From: a virus
Virus record (IMG/VR): IMGVR_UViG_3300049845_000192
Location: 1 to 26,366 of that record
DNA length: 26,366 nt
Direction: 5' to 3' (one strand)
Positions within the stretch are counted from its first letter, which is position 1. The number at the start of each line of letters is the position of its first letter. The position numbers and the translations under genes were made by a program. This document shows, in pieces, positions 1 to 8,172 of this stretch. The notes under the pieces are model-generated. The model saw nothing but the letters and a program-made list of their open reading frames with translations, had not been told where the DNA came from and did not search any database.

Positions 1-591
1 CTTAGAGACAAGCTTTTCAGTTGTCGGAAGTGCGTTCTTTGCAGTGCGTGCAACTGCGCTTGCAACCGGCTTGCCAGCAATAGCGGCCGCGCGAATAGCA
101 ACCGGTGCTGCTGCGCCAATAACCGTACCGAGTCCTGGGGTGAGCACCTCCTTGGTGGTCTTGCCCTGCTCAAGGTCTGAGCCAACATCGTACGCATATC
201 CCGCGCCCGCGCCTGCGAGAGCCTGTCCGGCGACAGACGCACCACCTGTTACCAGGGCACCACCAAGAATCGACGCTGACTTCAGTGCAGAGCCGGCAAT
301 TTCCTTTCCAGTGGGCGTCGACCGGTCGTAGTATTTCTTCTCGTCGTCAGACGCAAGTGCATACCCAATCTTGGTGCCGATATACTCACCTACCTTGCCG
401 CCACCAAATACCGTATCGAATCCTTTTGCTGCTTTTCCCCAGATGTTTTGCTGGGGTGCTGCTTGAGGCTTCGCTGGCACAATACCAAGACGCGCCGCTT
501 TTTGGGCAAGCGTTTCCTGTGTCTGCCCCGGCGCAGTACTACTTGGCTGGATGCCGAGTCGGCGGGCTTTTTCAGCAAGTGTCTCAGCCAT
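1..591 (-). CDS. Putative virion/ejection-associated protein, partial (C-terminus off window)
   Basis: The frame is open from an ATG at 591 to the window edge (197 codons seen, no stop). The N-terminus has two tandem copies of a short motif, ETLAEKARRLGI and ETLAQKAARLGI, about 22 residues apart. A W/G/K-rich linker follows, then a long Ala/Gly-rich stretch (about residues 105-190) that could be a hydrophobic helical region. It begins 5 bases after the preceding gene's stop, so it belongs to the late operon. No catalytic motif is visible. Its place at the end of a podovirus-like structural block and its Ala/Gly composition suggest an internal or ejection protein, but this is inference. There is no Shine-Dalgarno; the start context is AATCACC-ATG. 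Confidence 0.6.
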   Translation of the reverse strand, partial: MAETLAEKARRLGIQPSSTAPGQTQETLAQKAARLGIVPAKPQAAPQQNIWGKAAKGFDTVFGGGKVGEYIGTKIGYALASDDEKKYYDRSTPTGKEIAGSALKSASILGGALVTGGASVAGQALAGAGAGYAYDVGSDLEQGKTTKEVLTPGLGTVIGAAAPVAIRAAAIAGKPVASAVARTAKNALPTTEKLVSK

Positions 592-596
592 GGTGA

Positions 597-2210
597 TTAT
601 GAGTTAATGATTGTCTGAATCTGTTCGTCTGTGTACCCCTGGTCCCTGAGTTCCTGTATCTGGTCATCAATCGGTAGTGAACCATCCGACTGCTTTGCTC
701 CGGCGCTGTTGTTCACAGCAGTGCCAGTTGTCTTAATGATGCGGTCAAGCTCATCTTCAAATCCTTTCTGTCCCATATTGAGACCGAGCGCCGTTCCGAT
801 TGCCTGCATGTTCTGGAACTCAATGTTAGACATCGAGCCGAGTCCGCGCATTGTCTGAAGATTAGACTTTGAAATAAGTGCCTTGAGGCGTTCTACTTTA
901 TTCTCGTATGTGGCAGTAGAGCCCTCAAATGTTGGGAGTCGACTTGAAATTGGACCAACTGCGTCACTCAAGCCCTCTCTGTCATCTTTCAGTTCCTGCG
1001 CGAGTCTCTTAATCTCGTTCGCTGTCTCAATATCTTCATCAAGCGTTACACCGGTAGTCTGCTCAAGTGCCACCACCACTGCGTTCTTATACTTAGCAGG
1101 TACGTTCGTAATCTTTGCGTCGCCACGAGAAATGCGTGACACCCACGCGTCCGTAACTGGGTCAGCACCTGGAGTGTAGCCGCCAGCCGACACGGTGGTA
1201 CCACCATCCTTTGGGGCATATGTCTTAGCGCGGGAAGCAATAAGTTTTCCGTCAGCGTCGTAGTAAGCTTGACCTTCAGAAAGAGTGAATGAGCGGTCAT
1301 TAAGTTTCGCAATCTCTGCCTCGGTCTTTCGAGTACTAAGACTCTCAGCAGTGTCTGCCTTTGTCTTTGCCGTCTTCGCTGAGCGATACGCCGCAAGTAT
1401 TTCACTAGTTGAGACGCCAGCCATCTTTGCGACTTCATCGAGCTCCTTCTTGTCCATCGTTGCTGGGTCGATATCTTGGTCAAGCATGTCAGACGCAACA
1501 GCGCTGAGGTTCTTTTCCTTGCGTGCCGAAGACGACGCGAGATATGCGATGTAATTATCCGCACCCTGCTGGCGAGCGAGACGCTTCTCCGTTATCTGGT
1601 CAGCGACAGCCTTGCGGACATTACCCATGATGGCACCAATCTTTGCCTGACGCTCTGCCTGCACTGCGCGTTCTGCCTGTGCGTTTTCGCTGAGCGTGAG
1701 ATTATTCTGTGCGTTTGCAAAGTCGGAACCAAGAAGGCCACCGCGTGCCTGGATAGCGGTTGCTGAGCCAATACGTCCCTTGCCGCGCTGTTTTTCTTCA
1801 GCAAGCATCTGGTCGTAGATACGATTCGTTGCATCAATCTCACTCTGGAAGAGGCGCATCTGATTACGCATTATCTTGCGCTCATCTTCTGGCTTGCCGT
1901 AAATTTCCTCAAAGGTGCGTCCCTGTTCGTAGTTGCCTGCGTTGAAACCGAGCGCCGCACCGATGGTTGGGGCCGCTGTAGTAGTTGGTGCCGGGGTAGT
2001 CGGTACTGAACCACCCACACCAGTAGACACACCCGCGGTTGAGGGGGCGACTGGTGCTGGCATCTTCGCTTGCGCCATAGCAATAGACTCAGGACTGAGT
2101 GTCAGTGGCGCTGGTGGCATCGCTGAACGAAGCGCGCCGTCCATCTTGGTCTGCCCGCCGGGAGCTTCCGTGATGTCGTAGAGTGGGTCGTTGGGGTACA
2201 TGGTAGGCAT
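597..2210 (-). CDS. Large coiled, Ala/Gln-rich structural protein (probable internal/ejection protein)
   Basis: A 537-residue protein of unknown family. Residues 1-90 are low-complexity Pro/Ala/Thr-rich and probably disordered. Residues about 100-330 are charged and helical, with many Ala, Gln, Lys and Glu, resembling internal virion proteins. The last 23 residues (DDQIQELRDQGYTDEQIQTI) resemble a short helical SHOCT-like motif. No enzyme motif was seen. The start MPTMYPND has no Shine-Dalgarno, and the in-frame ATG three codons later is an alternative. It lies 1 base after the collar-domain tail protein gene and 5 bases before the next gene, so it is co-transcribed with them. A podovirus ejection protein is the best guess from size, composition and position; a tape-measure-like role is less likely because no tail-tube genes are present. 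Confidence 0.75.
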   Translation of the reverse strand: MPTMYPNDPLYDITEAPGGQTKMDGALRSAMPPAPLTLSPESIAMAQAKMPAPVAPSTAGVSTGVGGSVPTTPAPTTTAAPTIGAALGFNAGNYEQGRTFEEIYGKPEDERKIMRNQMRLFQSEIDATNRIYDQMLAEEKQRGKGRIGSATAIQARGGLLGSDFANAQNNLTLSENAQAERAVQAERQAKIGAIMGNVRKAVADQITEKRLARQQGADNYIAYLASSSARKEKNLSAVASDMLDQDIDPATMDKKELDEVAKMAGVSTSEILAAYRSAKTAKTKADTAESLSTRKTEAEIAKLNDRSFTLSEGQAYYDADGKLIASRAKTYAPKDGGTTVSAGGYTPGADPVTDAWVSRISRGDAKITNVPAKYKNAVVVALEQTTGVTLDEDIETANEIKRLAQELKDDREGLSDAVGPISSRLPTFEGSTATYENKVERLKALISKSNLQTMRGLGSMSNIEFQNMQAIGTALGLNMGQKGFEDELDRIIKTTGTAVNNSAGAKQSDGSLPIDDQIQELRDQGYTDEQIQTIINS

Positions 2211-2211
2211 G

Positions 2212-3534
2212 TTACGTCTTTATGATATAGCTCATAAAGAGGGTTGGCTGGACGTTGTTGTGGGCGCCGCCTCCTCCTGTTGCCAGCGCTGCTGCGTAAA
2301 GGGTTCCAGAAGTATTATTATTCTCGATTGCATCAACTATGATGTAGCCACTACCGCTATTGCCGGTGCTTCCATTCATTATGTCGTGGGTGTGGCTTGG
2401 CATCTCGGCTGTCGTAAGAGTGTGTGTCTCAGCACCAAATGTACCCGCGAGCGAGTCTGCACCCGTATCCGTGATGCGGTTTGCAGAAGAGCCACCGAGG
2501 TTGTCGAGGCCAGCAATAATGCGTCCGCGAAGGTCGGGAACATTGAAGGTTGATGAACCATCTCCCACACCGTACGTTGTGCTAATTACAGAAAAGAGCG
2601 CTGCGTATGTTGTGCGCGACACGGCCTGACCGTAACAAAGAAGGAATCCTGTTGGTGCAACGCTACCCGCAAATGGCAAAACCAGACCGGTTGCGCCGGC
2701 AAGAAAATCAAAGTTGGTCTTTGTGAGCGACTGCGGATTTACCGGGATGAGCAAGAGTTTGGTGGTCGAGAGGGCGAGACCTACGACACGGCTTGTGGTT
2801 CCTGCGCTTGATGAAATAGCTCCACCTGTGTTGGAAGCGTAATAAAGCGCGCCAGCAGTAAGTCCTGTCGTAGTGTAGGTACCAGAAATCTGAACGCCAC
2901 CAGTGATGGCAACGCCGTTAGAACCAGTACCAAGTGCAATACCGAGCTGTACACCGTCAACGGTTGCTGCTGTGTCCGCGTCAGTAAGGTACCACTCCTG
3001 GTCTGAGGTTTTAAAGTAGACAAGGTTTCCGGCCACAATGTTTTCTCCTCCTGTCGCAGAAGAAATAATTTGTGAATCGTACGCAACGGTGCCGCCAGAC
3101 ACGGTATCGAGCACGTAACCCACCGTAGCAAGGTCCTTGCGGTCTGCGAGAGTTGGCTCTGCGTCATAGCCAACTGGAGATGAACCATCGAGGTCAACCT
3201 GTCCGCGGAGAATGTCCGCGACGCGCTGAATGGTCGCAAAGTCGGTAAGGATTACCGATGCGCCGATGCGGTGCGCGCGCGCTGCGCCGGACGTTTCTAC
3301 ACCCTGGCGCGAGACTGAGTACACCGATGTTACGGAGGTGCCGTTAAGCTGACCGATGAGGTATTCCTTCGCAGATGTTCCGCGGTCAACAGTGAAGCAG
3401 TACTTACCCGCAGGGAGCGCATTTCCATCATCATCTGTCGCTGATGCCACTGAGAATGAGGTACCACCGACCGAAATTGAGGTCGAAAGCTGGAGTTCTA
3501 CGTCTGCGTATGCTAGAGGAATTCGGTTCGCCAT
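2212..3534 (-). CDS. Tail fibre/collar protein with phage tail collar domain
   Basis: A 440-residue virion protein. Residues about 285-350 form a recognisable phage tail collar domain (PF07484 type): LPFAGSVAPTGFLLCYGQAV, then TTYGVGDGSSTFNVPDLRGR. The C-terminus has HTLTTAEMPSHTH and ends in QPTLFMSYIIKT, as in many collar-domain fibres. The N-terminal 100 residues contain a repeat-poor beta domain likely to attach to the tail. The middle (about 150-270) is Gly/Thr/Ser-rich beta structure. Collar-domain proteins are short fibres or adhesin parts, so this protein may help choose the host. An extended -10 box (TGT-TATAAT, 3554-3546) lies just upstream and predicts a leader of only a few bases. 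The gene follows the tail-hub gene by 25 bases. Confidence 0.85.
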   Translation of the reverse strand: MANRIPLAYADVELQLSTSISVGGTSFSVASATDDDGNALPAGKYCFTVDRGTSAKEYLIGQLNGTSVTSVYSVSRQGVETSGAARAHRIGASVILTDFATIQRVADILRGQVDLDGSSPVGYDAEPTLADRKDLATVGYVLDTVSGGTVAYDSQIISSATGGENIVAGNLVYFKTSDQEWYLTDADTAATVDGVQLGIALGTGSNGVAITGGVQISGTYTTTGLTAGALYYASNTGGAISSSAGTTSRVVGLALSTTKLLLIPVNPQSLTKTNFDFLAGATGLVLPFAGSVAPTGFLLCYGQAVSRTTYAALFSVISTTYGVGDGSSTFNVPDLRGRIIAGLDNLGGSSANRITDTGADSLAGTFGAETHTLTTAEMPSHTHDIMNGSTGNSGSGYIIVDAIENNNTSGTLYAAALATGGGGAHNNVQPTLFMSYIIKT

Positions 3535-3545
3535 AAATCAATAAA

Positions 3546-3554
3546 ATTATAACA
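3546..3554 (-). promoter_or_regulatory. Extended -10 promoter for the collar-domain gene
   Basis: Minus strand TGT-TATAAT, a perfect -10 hexamer with a TGn extension and no clear -35. The box ends 11 bases before the ATG at 3534, so the predicted leader is about 5 nt. It sits between the hub gene start-side operon and the fibre gene and would allow separate fibre expression. Confidence 0.5.
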
Positions 3555-3559
3555 CGCAA

Positions 3560-5422
3560 CTAGTATTCGGGTTCGTCTTGGTCAACGGTCAAGCCATCGA
3601 TGGATACGTTCTGGGTGAGGCGGGAAGTCTTCGGTAGTTTGTCAGCGAAGGTCCAGATGTCCCAGTCCCACAGTTGCTGAATTGCGCAATATCCGAAGCC
3701 CTCAGCCACGAACTTAATACGTCGTTTGCGCCACTTCGGGACACGGAACTTTATCTCCATCAAGAAGTTGTAGATTGGTACGTCATCACCACCACCAATG
3801 GTGTCTGCTCCAATCAAAGACGTACCAATCGCGTACGTTGAATTGTAGTCGACGTAATCAGCCGAGCCCACAATGGTGCCAATACGCTGGAAGTCTCCAT
3901 TATCGGTAGACATGTACACCGCGATAGTTTGGTTCGGGTCGATGCGTCCGCGGAAGCGATACTTCTTTACCTTCTTTAGTTCTTCCATATCGAAGTTATC
4001 ATTCTTCGATATCCACTCGTTCGTGACCTCGAGACCCATATCATCAAAACCAGTGAAGAGTTCGTATGAGGTGAGTGACACAGGGTCGCCTCCGTAGAGG
4101 AATCCGGAATCCTTAGCAAAAGCACGCACGCCGTATGGAGCGACATCCACCGTCTTGTCAGTCATGCTACACATAAGCAGACGGTTGTTCTCACTGCTGT
4201 CTTCCTTGCAGGCAACAAGCACGTATTCGTCCCACGCTTCAAGCGCGGCGTCACTGTAAGTGTATGAATCAAATGAGAAGTGCGGGAAGAGTTCAACCGT
4301 GTTGAAGTTATCACCGACAGGGTTGCGTTGCACGATAGAGAGCTTTGCACCTGACGCATTACCGGTGTCGATGTAAACGATGCCAGAAGAAGTCGCACAC
4401 GCTGAGCGCAGTGACTGCACACCAATCTCGGTGCGGAAGATTTCGTTTACCGGGTTGAGGTCTGTGGCGTCGAGTTCAAATCGGTAGATGCTGTTCTCCT
4501 TCATCGAGAAGTATGAGCCGTCGAGCGGCACGACCACCTTGATGGAATCACCGCCCGCGTCCTGACGAACAACAAATCCCTCGCCCGCAACGCGCGTTGT
4601 CGACTTGCGGAAGTCTGTGATGCCTCCCGTATTAGAATCCTCCCACTGGTAGTTCACCGTACCGACACCAGAGTTGGTCACGGTGTATGCGCCCGTCATG
4701 TAGTTAATGGTGCCGGTGCCGCCGAGCGAGCCGGTGAGTACACCGTTGTAGTTATCGCTGTACACCTCGCCAGTACCGGTGAGTGTTATCTGGACTGCGA
4801 AGCACGTTCGTGTTGCACCACCTGCCTTGAACGCAAGGGTGCCGGAAAGAGAGGTGGTTGCTTCTCCAGTAACTGCCGTATAGACCGCCGAAGTCTGTGG
4901 GTCAATCTTTGAACCGTAGAGACCGGTCTTGTCGGTGACAGTCGACCACATGATTGTGCGACCCTTATCGATGAAGGCGTAGCCCTTAAAGTTCTTGGTC
5001 GAGTCATACATCGATGCGTAGCTCGCGGGGTTTGCGGTGCAGATTTTATAGATGTTATTCAGCGGGTCGAAGACATACACAAACGCACCCGCGAGCGAGA
5101 AGTAGTTTGAGAAGGTGCAATCACCTACGGTCAGTCCGGTGACAACATCGGTCCACGTGGAACCATTCAAGTATTGAATCTTGGTACCCGCCTTGCGGTA
5201 GCGGATAGCGGTGCCATCGACACGGTACGCAACGTGTTCTGCGTACACCTTGCCGGTCGCACCCTCTGCGCCGTTTGCTTTGCGCCCATACATGAGTTCG
5301 ACACGCCCGTCTTTCGTCAGCCAGCCAATAGAAGAAGACGCCGCGTCAGCGGGAATAAGCTCGTCAGAAATACGATTGTGAGTACCGGACGCAAATGCCT
5401 TAATGGTGTTCTTGGTGGTCAT
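3560..5422 (-). CDS. Tail hub / tail tubular-like protein (beta-rich)
   Basis: A 620-residue beta-rich protein with no enzyme motif. Its size, repeated aromatic/Gly beta strands (for example SLAGAFVYVFDPLNNIYKI, FKGYAFIDKGRTIMWS) and place right after the adaptor gene resemble the tail hub of short-tailed phages (P22 gp10 / T7 gp12 class). This is inferred from position and composition. The start ATG at 5422 overlaps the adaptor stop as ATGA. An upstream ORF extension to 5449 exists but uses a non-ATG start and would overlap the adaptor more. The AGGAGG directly before the ATG encodes the last residues of the adaptor and is only 1 base from the ATG, so it is probably not a working Shine-Dalgarno. 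Confidence 0.7.
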   Translation of the reverse strand: MTTKNTIKAFASGTHNRISDELIPADAASSSIGWLTKDGRVELMYGRKANGAEGATGKVYAEHVAYRVDGTAIRYRKAGTKIQYLNGSTWTDVVTGLTVGDCTFSNYFSLAGAFVYVFDPLNNIYKICTANPASYASMYDSTKNFKGYAFIDKGRTIMWSTVTDKTGLYGSKIDPQTSAVYTAVTGEATTSLSGTLAFKAGGATRTCFAVQITLTGTGEVYSDNYNGVLTGSLGGTGTINYMTGAYTVTNSGVGTVNYQWEDSNTGGITDFRKSTTRVAGEGFVVRQDAGGDSIKVVVPLDGSYFSMKENSIYRFELDATDLNPVNEIFRTEIGVQSLRSACATSSGIVYIDTGNASGAKLSIVQRNPVGDNFNTVELFPHFSFDSYTYSDAALEAWDEYVLVACKEDSSENNRLLMCSMTDKTVDVAPYGVRAFAKDSGFLYGGDPVSLTSYELFTGFDDMGLEVTNEWISKNDNFDMEELKKVKKYRFRGRIDPNQTIAVYMSTDNGDFQRIGTIVGSADYVDYNSTYAIGTSLIGADTIGGGDDVPIYNFLMEIKFRVPKWRKRRIKFVAEGFGYCAIQQLWDWDIWTFADKLPKTSRLTQNVSIDGLTVDQDEPEY

Positions 5423-6045
5423 ACCTCCTGAATCAGACGAGAGTTCCAATAAGCCATATTGGTCAGATAGTCCGCGTACTGCTTCTCGTGGACGTTTTGA
5501 TAACTCTTCGCTTTGTCTGATTGCTGGATGACGAAATCATCGACGCACATACCGTGGTAGAGGATGTCGTGGAACTCTTCGGGAAACCATGGGGTGTCCT
5601 CAGTAGCAAGCTCCGGCATTTGACTGTGATAGTCGTATTCAACACTGTCGGCAGACGCAGGCTGGCGCGTGAAGTAGAGTCGCGAGTTTGGGAGGTCTAT
5701 GTACGCGTATCCACTCTTGTCGCGATACTGTCGGCGGTCAGACCATGAGACTACCTGATAGGGTGTGTACTGTGAACCAACAAACACAACCGGACCATAC
5801 CCGTACTCACCAGAGCTAGTGAAGTTTTTATTCTGTGTCAGGTAGAGGAAATCAGTAGCGAGAGAGATGTACGGGACCGACGTAGACTGCGTGCCGGTGC
5901 CCTCCTTCTTCGTTCCCTCCCACGGGCGCGAGGCATTTACTTTACGATAAATCTTATCGAACAAATCAGACGCCTCCTGCGAAGAAAGCTCCGACTGGTC
6001 GTCCAGATAGAGTGTGAATTTAGTTATGATTTCACCCTTAGTCAT
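5419..6045 (-). CDS. Head-tail adaptor (connector) protein
   Basis: A 208-residue protein with an N-terminal helix-rich part (TKGEIITKFTLYLDDQSELS, ASDLFDKIYRKV) and a beta-rich C-terminal part, ending with helices (HDILYHGMCVDDF, QYADYLTNMAYW). This layout and the place between major capsid and tail hub match head-completion adaptors of podoviruses (P22 gp4-like) and gp6-like connectors, which bind below the portal. The assignment rests on synteny and fold-like pattern, not on a sequence signature. The stop overlaps the next start (ATGA), implying translational coupling with the hub. The start ATG at 6045 has no Shine-Dalgarno and lies 11 bases beyond a strong hairpin at 6056-6094. Confidence 0.65.
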   Translation of the reverse strand: MTKGEIITKFTLYLDDQSELSSQEASDLFDKIYRKVNASRPWEGTKKEGTGTQSTSVPYISLATDFLYLTQNKNFTSSGEYGYGPVVFVGSQYTPYQVVSWSDRRQYRDKSGYAYIDLPNSRLYFTRQPASADSVEYDYHSQMPELATEDTPWFPEEFHDILYHGMCVDDFVIQQSDKAKSYQNVHEKQYADYLTNMAYWNSRLIQEV

Positions 6046-6055
6046 ATCGTTAAGT

Positions 6056-6094
6056 GGTTATCCCCGGCCCCCTCGAGAGAGGGACGGAGTAACC
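6056..6094 (-). other. Intergenic hairpin between capsid and adaptor genes
   Basis: Arms GGTTA (6056-6060) and TAACC (6090-6094) enclose a G/C-rich imperfect stem with CCCTC/GAGGG pairing near a small loop. No U-run follows on the minus strand, so it is not a standard intrinsic terminator. Its place just downstream of the capsid gene suggests partial termination, 3'-end protection or processing that sets capsid mRNA above adaptor mRNA. Confidence 0.45.
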
Positions 6095-6102
6095 AATTAA
6101 GG

Positions 6103-7290
6103 TTAAGCGACGAGGATGTGCACGTCGAGGAACTTCTTCGCACCATCCGAGAAGGTCTTGAGACCTGCAAGGTATGAGGTGAAGACGTTAGTACCACGGC
6201 GGTCAGCGGTGCGGCGCATGTCGACTTCCTTCATGTCCTGAACAACGAGGTCGATAGCTCCGCGCTTACCGAAGTAGCAGTGAAGCTTGTTCGTCGTAGC
6301 TCCTGACATAGTAGTCGAGAAGATGATGCGGCCACGTGCTGTTACAGTGAGGACATCAGTACCAGTGTTGTACGAAGCCTCTACACCGGCAGCGATGAGG
6401 GTGTTGCGGTCAGCATCCGAGAGGGCAATGTATGAAGACGCGCCTGGGGTACCAGTACCGTTAAGCATGTCCACCATAATCTGTCCCTGTGCGTCAGCTG
6501 AAGCTGCGACATCGAACTCACCAGCAGCTGCTGGAGATGCCTTAGCGGTGAAGGTGACACCAAAGATGGTGAACACCTCATCAGCTGTAGCGATATCAAC
6601 AACGAGCGTGGCCTCACCCTTGAGGTTCTCAGAAACGTACATCTTAGCGTTTGAAATGTCGCCAGTGTAACCGTTCTTGAAGACCGCACCTGCGAGGTCG
6701 ATGTTCTTGCCGAGAAGGTACTGAGCGATGTCAGAAGCTGCATAGCTGTCGACAACGAACACCATGTTGGTCGTAACCTCCTGGTTGTTGCGGAAGCGGA
6801 GCTTAGCTGGCATGCGAGATACCATCTGAGGAACCGTAGTTGAGCTGAGTGTGATAGCAGTACCGGTAGACGCAAGCGTCGTGAGGTCGCCGTTATCGAA
6901 CGAGTAGAGTGCATTGTCCACCTCAGCGAAGCATCGAGCATCGAGGTCTGCGGCAACGAGGTGCGCAATCTTAGCTCCGATAGTCTCGCCTGGGTTGAGT
7001 GGACCTGCCTGTGTTACTTCACCATCAGAGATGTGGAAGACAGCCTCCTTCTCAAGGTTGATGTTGAGGAGTTCGACTGAATCAGTAATGGTGTCGATGG
7101 TTGAAGCTGAGCCTCGGGAGACTGAGCGAACCTGTACACCGCTGATGTCGTATGCTACGCGCTCAATAGATTCACCGAAGCGAAGCTTTGGCTCGAAGCG
7201 AGTGTTCATAATCTCCTTAGCGACAAGTACCTTCTGGAAGATTTCCTGGTAGGCATTATCGAACTGCGGAGCAAAATCTGTAAGGGCCAT
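6103..7290 (-). CDS. Major capsid protein with inserted beta domain
   Basis: A 395-residue protein placed directly after the scaffold gene. The N-terminus (residues 1-60, FDNAYQEIFQKVLVAKEIMN) and residues 75-125 and 170-225 look like HK97-fold P22-type coat proteins. Residues about 228-328 read as an inserted beta domain (DEVFTIFGVTFTAK ... LSDADRNTLIAAGVEA ... TDVLTVTARG) that interrupts the core, after which the core resumes (LHCYFGKRGAIDLVVQDMKE). The protein would form the icosahedral shell. The start ATG at 7290 has no Shine-Dalgarno, unusual for the most abundant virion protein. A TATAAA box overlapping the scaffold stop (7320-7315) could give separate transcription. Confidence 0.8.
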   Translation of the reverse strand: MALTDFAPQFDNAYQEIFQKVLVAKEIMNTRFEPKLRFGESIERVAYDISGVQVRSVSRGSASTIDTITDSVELLNINLEKEAVFHISDGEVTQAGPLNPGETIGAKIAHLVAADLDARCFAEVDNALYSFDNGDLTTLASTGTAITLSSTTVPQMVSRMPAKLRFRNNQEVTTNMVFVVDSYAASDIAQYLLGKNIDLAGAVFKNGYTGDISNAKMYVSENLKGEATLVVDIATADEVFTIFGVTFTAKASPAAAGEFDVAASADAQGQIMVDMLNGTGTPGASSYIALSDADRNTLIAAGVEASYNTGTDVLTVTARGRIIFSTTMSGATTNKLHCYFGKRGAIDLVVQDMKEVDMRRTADRRGTNVFTSYLAGLKTFSDGAKKFLDVHILVA

Positions 7291-7298
7291 AATGTTAG

Positions 7299-7313
7299 GT
7301 TAAAGCCCCATCC
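7299..7313. repeat. 15-bp inverted repeat, capsid-side copy
   Basis: GTTAAAGCCCCATCC on the plus strand is the exact reverse complement of 8137-8151. This copy forms the leader just upstream of the capsid ATG at 7290. The two copies flank the whole scaffold gene, so a transcript reading through both could pair them around it. Confidence 0.6.
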
Positions 7314-7314
7314 C

Positions 7315-7320
7315 TTTATA
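7315..7320 (-). promoter_or_regulatory. Candidate -10 box for the major capsid gene
   Basis: Minus strand TATAAA (5 of 6 to consensus) overlaps the scaffold stop codon and would give a transcript with a leader of about 18 nt. No -35 and no TGn extension are visible, so this is weaker than the other late promoters. Confidence 0.3.
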
Positions 7321-8038
7321 TCTGCACTCGTTCGTGGAGACGGTCGTTGTACTCTTTCTTGAGTTCCGGGTTTGCCATTACCTCTTTGAAGTAGGTACTA
7401 TCCCGGCGTGCTCGGTCAATATCAACCGCTTCGTTCTTCGCGCCACCTCGCGGTGTTGCTGTTTCGATGGTTCTCTTTCCCTGAAGGGTATTTCCGTAGG
7501 TCTCTTCGATGAGTTGTGCGAACGTCTTGTTTGCGTTTGCAGGATTGAAGGCGAGTTGCTTGATGACTTCGGGATTTACCACCCCCTTAAAGTCCGGCAT
7601 ATTCTCGAGCGCCTTAGTGAAGTGCTCAGTAAACGCCTTCTCACGCTTCTCCATCTGTTCCCGCTCAGCGATTGGTCGAAGCCTCTCATCTATATCGGCG
7701 TCGGCCTGAGCCTTAATAGTCTTCGCGAGTTTATCTAGAAACCCCGCGTCGATGTTGTGCTCCTCAGCAAGGGCTTTCAAGTCGTGCGCGATTTCGGTCT
7801 TGGACATAGTGTCCGCGGCCGCAGCTTTCTGGAGCTGTTCAATCTTCGCTTCGAGTTCCTTACGTCGTGTAATCTCCTTATTGAGACGTGCGAGGGGTAC
7901 GGAATCTACGACCTTCTTTTCGCCGAGAGTTTCGCCAATAGTCTCTACTGGTTTGCTCTCCGGTGCTTGCTCGGTTTGTGCAGTTGCCTCTGGCTGGATT
8001 ACCTCTCCAACGGGAGTAGTGTCGACTTCTTGTGACAT
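7316..8038 (-). CDS. Capsid scaffold protein
   Basis: A 240-residue, highly charged, mostly helical protein directly upstream of the major capsid gene, the standard position for a phage scaffold. The first 45 residues are acidic, Pro/Gln-rich and probably disordered. Residues about 50-75 are a clear coiled coil (LNKEITRRKELEAKIEQLQK) and about 100-150 another helical, charged region. The C-terminus is basic/helical (NPELKKEYNDRLHERVQI), as expected for a coat-binding tail. Scaffolds nucleate procapsid assembly and leave or are degraded before packaging. The start MSQEVDT has no Shine-Dalgarno. Its promoter is probably the TGG-TATAAT box at 8107-8099, giving a leader of about 55 nt. Confidence 0.8.
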   Translation of the reverse strand: MSQEVDTTPVGEVIQPEATAQTEQAPESKPVETIGETLGEKKVVDSVPLARLNKEITRRKELEAKIEQLQKAAAADTMSKTEIAHDLKALAEEHNIDAGFLDKLAKTIKAQADADIDERLRPIAEREQMEKREKAFTEHFTKALENMPDFKGVVNPEVIKQLAFNPANANKTFAQLIEETYGNTLQGKRTIETATPRGGAKNEAVDIDRARRDSTYFKEVMANPELKKEYNDRLHERVQI

Positions 8039-8098
8039 AAAACCTAGTTGTTAGCAGCTAGTCTGCAAGGTGTTTGACCGTCACCTTGACGTAAATAA

Positions 8099-8117
8099 AT
8101 TATACCACGTAGCGTGG
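8099..8117 (-). promoter_or_regulatory. Extended -10 promoter with adjoining inverted repeat, upstream of scaffold
   Basis: Minus strand TGG-TATAAT (8107-8099) drives the scaffold/capsid unit. The inverted repeat CCACG-TAG-CGTGG (8105-8117) abuts and partly overlaps the extension. It could be an operator. On the RNA of the upstream operon it could be a short terminator-like hairpin followed by UAUAAUUUAUUU. Confidence 0.5.
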
Positions 8118-8136
8118 CATGTACCCTGTGCGTGCC

Positions 8137-8151
8137 GGATGGGGCTTTAAC
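8137..8151. repeat. 15-bp inverted repeat, scaffold-upstream copy
   Basis: GGATGGGGCTTTAAC, the exact reverse complement of 7299-7313. It lies upstream of the scaffold promoter, so it is present only on transcripts reading through from the portal operon. It is embedded in a loop between CCCTGTG (8124-8130) and CACAGGG (8155-8161). Confidence 0.6.
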
Positions 8152-8172
8152 ACACACAGGGGACACGCCAAA

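Noticed and set aside
1046-1564. Long ORFs in other frames of structural genes (for example here, 6381-6968 and 11329-12078)
   Set aside because: They lie wholly within well-supported genes, are Arg/Leu/Ser- or Val-rich shadows and show no motifs.
5422-5431. AGGAGG directly before the tail-hub ATG
   Set aside because: It encodes the last residues of the adaptor and is only 1 base from the ATG, too close for a Shine-Dalgarno; no other gene here uses one.
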